Source: Anaeromyxobacter soli | Lineage (GTDB): Bacteria > Myxococcota > Myxococcia > Myxococcales > Anaeromyxobacteraceae | Direction: 5' to 3' | Assembly (NCBI RefSeq): GCF_022808855.1 | Contig: NZ_JAKZLF010000001.1 | Span: forward strand, 124,001 to 188,000 | DNA length: 64,000 nucleotides | Shown: one piece after another, positions 9,502-16,583 of the stretch | How the letters are laid out: every line of letters starts with the position of its first letter | Position numbering within the stretch: position 1 is the stretch's first letter | Made by a program: the position numbers and the translations under genes | The notes under the pieces: generated by a model | Database searches by the model: none | What the model saw: only the letters and a program-made list of their open reading frames with translations | What the model was told of the DNA's origin: nothing

Positions 9502-10079
9502 CGCCCGCTCACCCCGTGCAGGCTCCGCGCGATCCGCACGAGCTCGTCGAGATCTCCCTGCGACCGGAGCACCACCGCGCGGCCGTTCACCGACCACGAC
9601 AGCTCCTGCCACGCCACGCCCTCGACGAGCACCGACGCGAGCGTCGCGGGGTGCCCGCCCACGACGGTGGGACGGGCGCCGAGCACGGTGCGATCCGAGA
9701 GGAGCGCGGGCGCGATGTCCACGCCGGCGTCCGTGGCGGCGACGAGCTCGAGGCCGGTCCCGCCGTCGCGTGCGGCGAAGGCGAGGCGCACCGAGCCGTG
9801 GCGCCCGCCCGCCACGTGGATCGCCGCGGGCGGCCAGGCCAGGCGCTCGGGGTAGTAGCCGGGGAGGAGGATGCGCGCGCCGAGGCGGCGCTCCGCCTCC
9901 TGGATCGACGCGGCCCGGTGCGGCCCGGTGTCGCCGGCGAGCAGGCGCGGCAGCGCGCCGAGGCCGACGATCGCCGCCGCGGTCCCCGCCAGCACGTACG
10001 CGAGCGTCACCAGCATCCGGGCGATCTCCACGCCCGCGCCGCTCGCCCGCACCGCGCCCATGGCCGTACGCTCGGTCAT
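9498..10079 (-). CDS. Single-pass membrane protein with DUF4367-like C-terminal domain
   Basis: 193 residues. One membrane helix lies near 18-43, then an extracytoplasmic domain beginning EAERRLGARILLPGYYPERL and ending VNGRAVVLRSQGDLDELVRI. The pattern (an early 'P-x-Y-x-P-E' and a final 'eeL.riA.SL' helix) resembles DUF4367, a domain attached to anti-sigma or regulatory membrane proteins; this is my reading and needs a profile search. It overlaps the upstream M56-like protease gene and the downstream kinase gene by four bases each, so it is made in step with both. It could be a substrate or sensor partner of the protease. Confidence 0.65.
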   Translation of the reverse strand: MTERTAMGAVRASGAGVEIARMLVTLAYVLAGTAAAIVGLGALPRLLAGDTGPHRAASIQEAERRLGARILLPGYYPERLAWPPAAIHVAGGRHGSVRLAFAARDGGTGLELVAATDAGVDIAPALLSDRTVLGARPTVVGGHPATLASVLVEGVAWQELSWSVNGRAVVLRSQGDLDELVRIARSLHGVSGR

Positions 10080-11083
10080 ATCACGAAGAACAGCAGGGCC
10101 GCGAGGGCGCCGCCCGCGAGCGCCACGCGGACGCCAGCATACGGGAGCCGGGCGGGCGCACCGTCGAGCAGCCGCCGGCACCGGACCTCGATGTCGTGCG
10201 AGCGGACCCGCGCGAGCGGCTCGGCGAGCGCCGCGGCGAAGGGCAGCGAGCGCGGCACCCCGCTCGCGCCGGCCGTCGCGCGGTGCAGCTTGAGCAGCCC
10301 GCTCGCGAGCGCCAGCCGGTCGCCACACGCGGCGGCGCCGCGCTCGTCCGCGAGCCACTCCGCGTCGCGCGCCAGCGCACGAGAGACCACCTGGAACGCC
10401 GGGTTCCAGAACATCACCGCCCGGAGCCCCATGAGGACCCAGCTCTTGAGCGGGTCGCGACCCGCCACGTGAGCGAGCTCGTGGGCGAGCGCGGCTGCGA
10501 GCTCGTCGCGATCGAGCCGGGACAGCGTCCCCCCGGAGACGACGAGGGCCGGACGCCGGACGCCGGTGCAGAAGAGCACCGGCAGGTCGCGGCCGAGGAA
10601 GACGAGCGGCGGCTCCCTGACGCCGAGCGCCGCCGCGGCGCGCGGGAGCTCGGCGGCGAGGACGGCCGCGCTGGCGGGATCGGGCAGCTCGCCCGCCGGC
10701 GCGCGGCGGCCGCGGCCGCGCAGCACCGGCCAGAGGTCCATGAGGAACAGCCCCGCCCCCGCGGCCGCGAAGGCGGCGAGCCACCACCAGAACAGGCCGA
10801 CGCCGAGGAGCCGAACCGTCTCCCAGCTCCGCGCGTCGAAGAGCGCGAGGTCCTCCCGGAACCCCTCCTCCCCGCGGGAGGGGAAGAGCGCGACGAGCGC
10901 CGGAAACAGGACCAGCGGATAGCCCAGCGCCGTGAGGCGTAGGGCCATCCGCTGGCGAGGTTCGCGCACGCCCCAGCTCCGCACCAGCGCCTCGACGAAC
11001 AGCGAGGCGACGAGGGTGTGGAAGATGGCTTGCGCCAGGATGTCAGCCCACGACGCGCTTTCCACCGTGCCCCGGCGGCGCAT
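10076..11083 (-). CDS. M56 (BlaR1-like) integral-membrane zinc metalloprotease
   Basis: 335 residues with several membrane helices (for example near 12-32, 47-70, 90-115 and at the C-terminus). The zinc-binding LAHELAHVAGRD lies near residue 200 and the third-ligand motif DAEWLADE near 233, the signature of M56/M48 membrane proteases. The large receptor domain of BlaR1/MecR1 is absent. The start is uncertain: ATG at 11083 overlaps the cytochrome b gene by 41 bases, and a GTG at 11065 is an alternative. Its place between cytochrome genes and a two-component system suggests regulatory proteolysis rather than housekeeping, which is an inference. Confidence 0.8.
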   Translation of the reverse strand: MRRRGTVESASWADILAQAIFHTLVASLFVEALVRSWGVREPRQRMALRLTALGYPLVLFPALVALFPSRGEEGFREDLALFDARSWETVRLLGVGLFWWWLAAFAAAGAGLFLMDLWPVLRGRGRRAPAGELPDPASAAVLAAELPRAAAALGVREPPLVFLGRDLPVLFCTGVRRPALVVSGGTLSRLDRDELAAALAHELAHVAGRDPLKSWVLMGLRAVMFWNPAFQVVSRALARDAEWLADERGAAACGDRLALASGLLKLHRATAGASGVPRSLPFAAALAEPLARVRSHDIEVRCRRLLDGAPARLPYAGVRVALAGGALAALLFFVI

Positions 11084-11786
11084 CCCCGTGCCCGGCGTGC
11101 CCGTGCGCGTCCGGCGGCAGCCCGCCCTCGAGGCGCGCGAGCTCGAGCGGATGCTCGTGCACGTAGCGCTCCCTGCTCACCTTGCCGGTGAAGATCGACG
11201 CGTCGAACGGGAAGACGTCCGGGTTGAGGTGCGCGTTGAAGATGTGCCAGACGGTGATGACGAAGAAGGCCATGAGGCCCTCGTTCGAGTGGGCCACCTT
11301 CGCGGCCGGGATGATCTGGCCAGGGATGAGCGTCGCGGCCTTCACCGGGAAGAAGAGCATGAACCCGGTGACGACCATGATCACGTTCCCGGCGACGAGG
11401 CCCCAGTACTCGAACTTCTCCTTGTACGTGAAGCGATCGTACTGAGGGTGCTGATCCGTCATCCCCAGGTAGTAGCGCAGCTGCTGGATCGCGTCCTCGA
11501 AGTCCCGCTTGGTCGGGACCATCGAGAAGCCGATCTTGCGCGACAGGATCGCCGCGATGCCGCTCGCGAAGTGCACGATCGTGGAGAGGGCCAGCACGAC
11601 CCCGAAGAAGCGGTGGATCCAGCGCGTGTTGTCGATGCCGCCGAACAGGTCGACGAACGTGTGCGCCCACCCCGTCGTGTAGAACTTCTGCGGCAGGCCG
11701 GTGAGGCACAGCGCCGCGAAGGTCGTCATCGTGACGAAGTGCTCGATCCGCTGCTTGAGGCTGAAACGGACGATGTAGTTGCTCAT
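11043..11786 (-). CDS. Membrane cytochrome b subunit (FdnI/thiosulfate-reductase-gamma type)
   Basis: 247 residues with four or five membrane helices carrying conserved His residues (RIEHFVTM, RWIHRFFG, HFASG, HSNEGLMAFF, WHIFNAHLNPDVF), as in di-heme b subunits that oxidise or reduce quinone for a periplasmic partner. A His/Gly-rich tail ends the protein. The ATG at 11786 overlaps the stop of the nonaheme cytochrome gene by four bases. Inference: quinol electrons pass from the b hemes to the membrane-anchored nonaheme cytochrome, a two-gene quinol:cytochrome c module. The direction of flow cannot be told. Confidence 0.88.
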   Translation of the reverse strand: MSNYIVRFSLKQRIEHFVTMTTFAALCLTGLPQKFYTTGWAHTFVDLFGGIDNTRWIHRFFGVVLALSTIVHFASGIAAILSRKIGFSMVPTKRDFEDAIQQLRYYLGMTDQHPQYDRFTYKEKFEYWGLVAGNVIMVVTGFMLFFPVKAATLIPGQIIPAAKVAHSNEGLMAFFVITVWHIFNAHLNPDVFPFDASIFTGKVSRERYVHEHPLELARLEGGLPPDAHGHAGHGDAPPGHGGKRVVG

Positions 11787-12823
11787 CGATTCACCACGAC
11801 GCGCCAGAGGTGCAGCGCGATCTGGAGCACGAGCCCGCCCACCATGAACGGGATCATCAGCTTGTAGAAGAGCTGCACCGCCCAGACGATCGGCGCCTTC
11901 TCGGGCGTCGGCTCGTAGTGCGAGAGCCACGCCTTCGGGAAGCTCTCGCTCGCCCCCTCGTGGCACTTCGCGCAGGTCTTCTGGAGGTTCGCCGCCATCA
12001 CGGAGGAGTTCGGGCTGTCGGACTTCTCGATGTCGTGCACGCCGTGGCAGTCGGTGCAGACGGCGGCGAGGCGCACGCCCGGGCCCTTCTTCTTGCCCTG
12101 CTGCAGGCTCGCGGCCATGCCGTGGAAGTCGGCGAGGTAGGTGTCGACGACCTTCGTCGAGAGGCCGTACCGCTTCATGAGCTTCTCGTCGGTGTGGCAG
12201 CGGCCGCAGATCTCCGGGGTCCGCGCCGCGAGCGCGCCGTCGCGCGGATCCGTCGTGTCGTGCGCGCGGTGACAGTCGGTGCAGACCGGCACGTCGGAGC
12301 TCGAGCCGGCCAGGCGGCCGTGCACGCTCCGCGCGTAGATGGCGGCCTCCTTGCCGTGGCAGCCCGAGCACATCTGCGAGATGCGCGCCCGAGGCTGCCC
12401 GGGCCGGGAGATGTCGTGAGCGCCGTGGCAGTCGACGCACAGGGCGGCCTTGTCGTTGCCCTTCGCCATCACGGCGAAGTGCACGCCGTCGAGCGTCTTC
12501 GTGTAGTTGGCGAAGTGGCAGCCCTTGCACTGCTCGTAATACGCGCGGGTGACCTCGCGACGCGTCTTGAACTTGAGCTCGCCGGTCGCGTGGTCGCTCG
12601 TCTTGTCGGTGTGACATTCGGTGCACCGGAGCATCTCGCCGTGCACCGACTTGGCGAACGCTTCCTGGTTCACGTAGAGCGACAGCTTCTCGCCACTCGG
12701 CAGGTCGTACGTCTGGTCCGGGTCGCTGTGGCAGCCCAGACAGTCCTCGGACTCCGCCGGGATTCCGGCCCAGGCCGGGGATGCGGCGAAAGCGACGAGG
12801 AGCGGCAGCAGAAATCTCTTCAT
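11783..12823 (-). CDS. Membrane-anchored nonaheme cytochrome c
   Basis: 346 residues from the ATG at 12823, chosen because it begins the signal peptide MKRFLLPLLVAFAASPAWA; a GGGTGGGG element lies just upstream. Nine CxxCH motifs follow in order: CLGCH, CTECH, CKGCH, CVDCH, CSGCH, CTDCH, CGRCH, CTDCH and CAKCH. Additional His residues are well placed as distal ligands. A C-terminal helix (FYKLMIPFMVGGLVLQIALHL) anchors the protein in the inner membrane with its hemes in the periplasm, as in NapC/Cbc-like quinol-oxidising cytochromes. It heads a six-gene overlapping chain and is coupled to the cytochrome b gene. Confidence 0.92.
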   Translation of the reverse strand: MKRFLLPLLVAFAASPAWAGIPAESEDCLGCHSDPDQTYDLPSGEKLSLYVNQEAFAKSVHGEMLRCTECHTDKTSDHATGELKFKTRREVTRAYYEQCKGCHFANYTKTLDGVHFAVMAKGNDKAALCVDCHGAHDISRPGQPRARISQMCSGCHGKEAAIYARSVHGRLAGSSSDVPVCTDCHRAHDTTDPRDGALAARTPEICGRCHTDEKLMKRYGLSTKVVDTYLADFHGMAASLQQGKKKGPGVRLAAVCTDCHGVHDIEKSDSPNSSVMAANLQKTCAKCHEGASESFPKAWLSHYEPTPEKAPIVWAVQLFYKLMIPFMVGGLVLQIALHLWRVVVNR

Positions 12824-12852
12824 TGGCCCCACCCTGGAGGGAGTCGTCACAA

Positions 12853-12893
12853 TCCGTTGCACGAAACGGACGAGCGATTCCTACCAGGGAATC
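12853..12893 (-). promoter_or_regulatory. Two adjacent dyads upstream of the nonaheme cytochrome operon
   Basis: TCCGTT-N6-AACGGA (12853-12870) and GATTCC-N6-GGAATC (12876-12893) have the same 6-6-6 geometry with centres 23 bases apart, 30 to 70 bases before the start codon. The arms differ in sequence. They could be operator half-sites or leader hairpins; no convincing -10/-35 pair was found. Confidence 0.35.
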
Positions 12894-13000
12894 CGGGGGG
12901 ATGTCCAACGGGTTTCAGCGCTTAAGCACGCGTAAACCCAGCAACATTCGACAAACGTCCACCCGGACGCGCCTCACGCAAAACTCGCCGGGATCGCACG

Positions 13001-13054
13001 CCTCCCCCGCCTTTTGCGCAATTCTCGCAAAATGCGACGAGACGGCGGGGGAGG
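13001..13054. terminator. Nested inverted repeats downstream of the HybAB-like operon
   Basis: The outer arms CCTCCCCCGCC (13001-13011) and GGCGGGGGAGG (13044-13054) enclose an inner perfect repeat TTTTGCG-CAATTCT-CGCAAAA (13012-13032). The structure begins 12 bases past the stop of the minus-strand gene ending at 13066 and lies 178 bases upstream of the nonaheme cytochrome start. It could end the upstream operon or serve as a regulatory hairpin. There is no clean T tract. Confidence 0.4.
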
Positions 13055-13065
13055 TTTGACTGCAA

Positions 13066-13353
13066 TCAACGCTGCATCACCCGAGAGCGCGGCCTGAACG
13101 GGGGCGTCGCACGGAGGTGGCGCCAGCCGGCGGTGGCGAGCGCCTGCGCGGTAGACGCAATCCCGCATACCGGCAGGAGAATCACGTAAAGTGCGCCCGC
13201 GGCGAGCACCCCGAGCGCGACGAGTGGCGTGACAAGAAGCCGCACGCCCTGACCGAAGAGACGTGCGGCACCGTGTCGCGCCATTTCCGGACCGTGAACC
13301 CTACCCGGGGAGTCCGCGAAAGAGATGCGGCCCGCGGTTGATTGCCGCACCAT
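13066..13353 (-). CDS. Small single-helix membrane protein, unknown
   Basis: 95 residues from the ATG at 13353, or 72 residues from the ATG at 13284 (with GGAA just upstream); the choice is open. The only clear feature is a hydrophobic stretch VTPLVALGVLAAGALYVILL followed by an Arg-rich tail. It lies 8 bases after the stop of the GcvH-like gene on the same strand and is probably the last gene of the HybAB-like operon. I recognise no family. It could be a minor subunit. Confidence 0.5.
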   Translation of the reverse strand: MVRQSTAGRISFADSPGRVHGPEMARHGAARLFGQGVRLLVTPLVALGVLAAGALYVILLPVCGIASTAQALATAGWRHLRATPPFRPRSRVMQR

Positions 13354-13361
13354 CGCGGAGC

Positions 13362-14063
13362 TCACACCGAGAGGAAGGCCGTCGCGAGCGCGCGCCAGCC
13401 GGACTCGCCGATGAGCCACGGCGCAGGAGCGACGAGCTCGCCTCCGTCCGCCGCGGCGAACCCGAGCTGGTCCTCGAGGAAGCGGTTCCAGCGCACGGCC
13501 TCGCGTCGCATCCAGCCCTCCGCAGCCTCGCCGCGCGGCAGCGAGGCCCACGATCCATCCGCGGGGGAGATCCGGACGAGCCACCCGCGCCCGTAGCCGT
13601 CTCGCTTGACGAGCGCGGGGTCGCGCACCACCGCCGCGTTCACGCCCGCGACGACGCCCGGCATCGGCGCGCGGACGCGCACCTCGCGGCCTCCGCCCGA
13701 GAGCGTCGCGATGGTCTCGCCGCGCGCGACCTGCGTCCCTGCCCGCGGCACCTCCACCGAGGACACCGCGGGGAGCAGGCGCTGCGCGAGGCCGTCGATG
13801 CCGAGCTCGAGGGCCCCGCCGATGCGCGGCTGGAGCCAGGTGTGGCCCGGCGCGTAGACGAGGCCCGGCCGGAAGAGCACGCCGGACACGCTGCGCAGCC
13901 CGAGCCGCCGCTCGCGCCGCCTCTCGATGGCGCGCATCGCGAGCGCCAGCACGACGGCAGGGACCGCGAAGAGCGCGATCATGGCGAGGAAGACCCCGAA
14001 CCGCGCCACGATCCCGCCGAGGAACACGCCGACCGCCTGCAAGACCTCGAGCACCGCGGACAT
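13362..14063 (-). CDS. Membrane-anchored GcvH-like protein lacking the lipoyl lysine (second copy)
   Basis: 233 residues; the ATG at 14063 has GAGGAGGGGG upstream. An N-terminal helix (about 10-42) is followed by a lipoyl/GcvH-like barrel (about 65-165) with LVYAPGHTWLQP, LELGIDGLAQRLL and the loop GETIATLSGGGREVRVRAPMPG. Aligned with E. coli GcvH (GDTFGVVESVKAASDVYSP), the lipoylated Lys position is Gly, so the protein cannot carry lipoate there. The C-terminal 60 residues are helical, as in the other copy. It is separated from the triheme cytochrome gene by a 206-base C/G-rich gap. A structural role in the NrfD-type complex is an inference. Confidence 0.75.
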   Translation of the reverse strand: MSAVLEVLQAVGVFLGGIVARFGVFLAMIALFAVPAVVLALAMRAIERRRERRLGLRSVSGVLFRPGLVYAPGHTWLQPRIGGALELGIDGLAQRLLPAVSSVEVPRAGTQVARGETIATLSGGGREVRVRAPMPGVVAGVNAAVVRDPALVKRDGYGRGWLVRISPADGSWASLPRGEAAEGWMRREAVRWNRFLEDQLGFAAADGGELVAPAPWLIGESGWRALATAFLSV

Positions 14064-14107
14064 GACCCCCTCCTCGCTTCCTCGCGGCGCACCGCGCCGC
14101 GACCACC

Positions 14108-14200
14108 CCCGCCCCCCCCCAACCCCCCCCCCCCCCGGGGGGGGGGGGCCCCCCAACAACAACGCCCGGGGCACTTCCCCCCCCCGGGGCTGCCGCGCGC
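14108..14200. repeat. Homopolymeric C/G tract with C14-G12 perfect hairpin
   Basis: C14 (14123-14136) is directly followed by G12 (14137-14148) and C6 (14149-14154), with more C runs at 14111-14120 and 14177-14185. It sits in the 206-base gap inside the HybAB-like operon (14064-14269) and encodes nothing recognisable. It may be a real G-quadruplex or hairpin block, or an assembly artefact at a hard-to-sequence site. Confidence 0.75.
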
Positions 14201-14269
14201 CCCCCCGGGCCGCCACCACCCCCGCCCGCCCCTTCCGCTCGCGCGACCGGGGCGGGCGGGCCCCTCGAC

Positions 14270-14611
14270 TCACTGCGCGTGACAGGTGGTGCAGTCGTCG
14301 AACCCGAACGCCTGCTTCCCGTGGCACGCGCCGCAGGCTTCTCCCTTCTCCATCGCCGCGTGCGTCACCTTCGCGCCCGGGCGCTCCCCCGACCGGCCGA
14401 GGATGCTGAACCTCCCGGCGTGGCACTCCACGCAAGCCGGCCTCTTCGCGTCGAGGTGGCTGTCGTGGCGGAAGGTCACCACCCCCGGGCTGTCCGCGCC
14501 CTGCGGGAGCTGCAGCGGCTGCGGCAGCCGCGGCAGGCCTTCGGCGAGCGCGCCGCCCGCGATGAGCGCCCCGAGCACCGCGCCGATCCTCATGAGCTTC
14601 GTCGTCGTCAT
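14270..14611 (-). CDS. Triheme c7-type periplasmic cytochrome
   Basis: 113 residues from the ATG at 14611, which has GGAG seven bases upstream and opens a signal peptide ending near LIAGGALA. The mature protein carries CVECH, CGACH and CTTCH, together with the HDSHLDAKRPACVECH arrangement and the final FDDCTTCHAQ of the c7-type triheme family; distal His ligands are visible. It should shuttle electrons in the periplasm. It lies between two GcvH-like genes in an operon encoding HybA-like and HybB-like proteins, so it is probably the electron acceptor or donor of that membrane complex. Confidence 0.9.
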   Translation of the reverse strand: MTTTKLMRIGAVLGALIAGGALAEGLPRLPQPLQLPQGADSPGVVTFRHDSHLDAKRPACVECHAGRFSILGRSGERPGAKVTHAAMEKGEACGACHGKQAFGFDDCTTCHAQ

Positions 14612-14625
14612 GGCCGTCTCCGTCG

Positions 14626-15342
14626 CTAGGTGAGGAAGTGCTCGCGGGCGAGCCGCTCCCACTCGTCGCCGGCGAGCGCGTGGGCGATGCCGTGGATGGG
14701 CGTGCCGCCGTCCTGCAGCACGTGGGCGATCTCGGGGCTCATCCGCAGGGCGAGCCGCTCGCCCGCGTCCTCGAGGAAGTGGCGCGCGGGGCCGTCCGTG
14801 AGGAGCTGGCGGAGGTTCGCGGCGAGGCGCGACGCCTTCACCTTGAACAGCCAGCCCGCGCCGTACGGGTCCTCGAGGCCGTCCTTGCCGTCCCGGATCG
14901 CCGTGTTCACCGCGACGACCGTGCCGTCGATCGGGGAGAGGAGCGGGACCGTCCGGTCCGAGTCGCCCATCGCGAAGGCGGCCTCACCCTGCGCGACCCG
15001 CTCGCCGATGGCGGGGAGGTCGAGGCGCGCCGGGCCGACGAGCTTGTGGGCGAAGTCGTCCACGCCCACCGCGATGAGCCCGTCGTTCTCGAGCCGCGCC
15101 CAGGTGTGGCCGGGGTGCAGGTGCAGGCCCGCGGGGAGCTGGAACCACCCGGCGGTGGGCCGTGCCGCGCGCACGGCGGCGGGGCGGGCGACGGGACGCG
15201 GCGCGGTGACGGGGACCACCGCCTCCTTGGCGCGGCCGCCCTGCACGTACCGCCAGAACGGGATGAACATGAGCAGGTAGGCGACGGCGAGGCCGTACTC
15301 GAGGAGCTTGGCCGGGTAGATGCTCAGGAAGTCATGAGCCAT
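14626..15342 (-). CDS. Membrane-anchored GcvH-like protein lacking the lipoyl lysine (first copy)
   Basis: 238 residues. A membrane helix (about 13-32) and an Ala/Pro linker lead into a GcvH-like barrel (about 68-165) with HLHPGHTWARLENDG, IAVGVDDFAHKLVG and GEAAFAMGDSDRTVPLLSPIDG. In alignment with GcvH the lipoyl-Lys position is Asp, so lipoylation at the usual site is excluded. No glycine-cleavage T or P protein is near. The gene sits 11 bases after the HybB-like gene. Its partner copy at 13362 shares the same helix-barrel-helical-tail plan with little sequence identity, which suggests an old duplication or a heterodimer. Function unknown; probably an accessory subunit. Confidence 0.8.
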   Translation of the reverse strand: MAHDFLSIYPAKLLEYGLAVAYLLMFIPFWRYVQGGRAKEAVVPVTAPRPVARPAAVRAARPTAGWFQLPAGLHLHPGHTWARLENDGLIAVGVDDFAHKLVGPARLDLPAIGERVAQGEAAFAMGDSDRTVPLLSPIDGTVVAVNTAIRDGKDGLEDPYGAGWLFKVKASRLAANLRQLLTDGPARHFLEDAGERLALRMSPEIAHVLQDGGTPIHGIAHALAGDEWERLAREHFLT

Positions 15343-15353
15343 GGCGTCCTCCC

Positions 15354-16583
15354 TCAGTGATGCCCTTCCGCGAAGCGCGGGTCTTCGCGGAGGATGGGCA
15401 TGCGGTTCACGATCCACCGGAACGCCAGCACGCCGATGGTCACGAGGGTGATCGAGACGATCACCTCGCTCACCGACGGCACGTAGCGGACCGGCTGGTT
15501 CCAGTTGAATGCGACGATCGAGACGTTGAGGCGGTTCAGGATGATGGAGAGGACGCCCATCACGGCGGCGACCCGGACGAGCGTCACGTTGCCGTTCCGC
15601 GAGCCGTAGGCGAAGAGGAGCGCCGGGACGAGGACGAACCCGACGATCTCCACGAGGAACCACGCCCCGTAGCCGGTGGCGAGGTAGCCCCAGGCGTGCC
15701 CGTCGATGACCCCCTGCAGCTTGAGGAAGAAGTAGGCGAACATCACGAGCGCCCCCGCCTTCCCGAGCCCCAGCGTCAGCTTGTCGATGTCGACGTGCTG
15801 CCCGGCGACCTGGGAGTGGAACGCGCGGTGCGAGAGCATCGACTCGACGATGACCATCGAGATCCCCGCGATGATCGCGGAGATGAAGAAGAAGACGAAG
15901 ATGTACGGCGTGTACCAGAGCGGGTGGAGCTTCGTCGGCGCGAGCAGGAAGAGCGAGCCGAGCGCGCTCTGGTGCATCGTCGAGAACATCACGGACAGGA
16001 CCGTGAGCCCGATGAGCGCGTTGCGCATGACCGAGTGGAGCTTCTTCCAGCCGAGCCACTCGAACACGGGGACCGTGAACTCGAGGAGGAGCACGGTCGT
16101 GTAGCACATGACGCACCAGGCGACCTCGAACAGCGCCGACGCGGTGCCGTAGTTGAAGATCGCCATGACGATGTTCCACGGCCGGCCGAGGTCGGCGAGC
16201 AGCCCGATGACGGCCATCACGTAGCCGAGGAAGGCCGTGAGGATCGCCGGCCGCTCGATCGGGTGGTACGCCTTCAGCCCGAAGAGCTGGACGGTCGCGC
16301 CGATGGTGAACCCACCCGCGGCGAGCGCGATCCCGGTCATCATGTCGAACCCGATCCAGAGGCCCCACGGGGCGGTCTGGGACAGGGCCGTCGTGGCGCC
16401 GAGACCGGCGATGAACCGGTAGACGAGGATCGGGACGCCGACGACCAGGATGGCCGCGGCCACCGCGTTCGCGGGCGTGCAGCAGGAGCGGACGTACTCG
16501 CGCACGCTCATGCCGAGCAGGATCTTCTCGCGGACGAACGACGGGTGCGCCGCGACGGCGGCACCGGCCTGCGCGCTAGCCAT
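15354..16583 (-). CDS. HybB/NrfD-family quinone-binding membrane subunit
   Basis: 409 residues with about ten membrane helices. FDMMTGIALAAGGFTIGATV, DLGRPWNIV, STMHQSALGSLFLL and TKLHPLWYTP are typical of HybB, the integral subunit of NrfD/PsrC type in hydrogenase-2-like complexes. Such subunits hold no cofactor and link quinone to a periplasmic iron-sulfur protein. The start at 16583 overlaps the HybA-like stop by eight bases (ATGGCTAG). No hydrogenase or molybdoenzyme catalytic subunit lies in the operon, so the periplasmic partner is more likely the triheme cytochrome. Confidence 0.92.
   Translation of the reverse strand: MASAQAGAAVAAHPSFVREKILLGMSVREYVRSCCTPANAVAAAILVVGVPILVYRFIAGLGATTALSQTAPWGLWIGFDMMTGIALAAGGFTIGATVQLFGLKAYHPIERPAILTAFLGYVMAVIGLLADLGRPWNIVMAIFNYGTASALFEVAWCVMCYTTVLLLEFTVPVFEWLGWKKLHSVMRNALIGLTVLSVMFSTMHQSALGSLFLLAPTKLHPLWYTPYIFVFFFISAIIAGISMVIVESMLSHRAFHSQVAGQHVDIDKLTLGLGKAGALVMFAYFFLKLQGVIDGHAWGYLATGYGAWFLVEIVGFVLVPALLFAYGSRNGNVTLVRVAAVMGVLSIILNRLNVSIVAFNWNQPVRYVPSVSEVIVSITLVTIGVLAFRWIVNRMPILREDPRFAEGHH

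Noticed and set aside
13362-15342. Glycine-cleavage H protein annotation for the two GcvH-like genes
   Set aside because: The lipoyl Lys is absent in both, both carry membrane helices, and no gcvT or gcvP gene is present.
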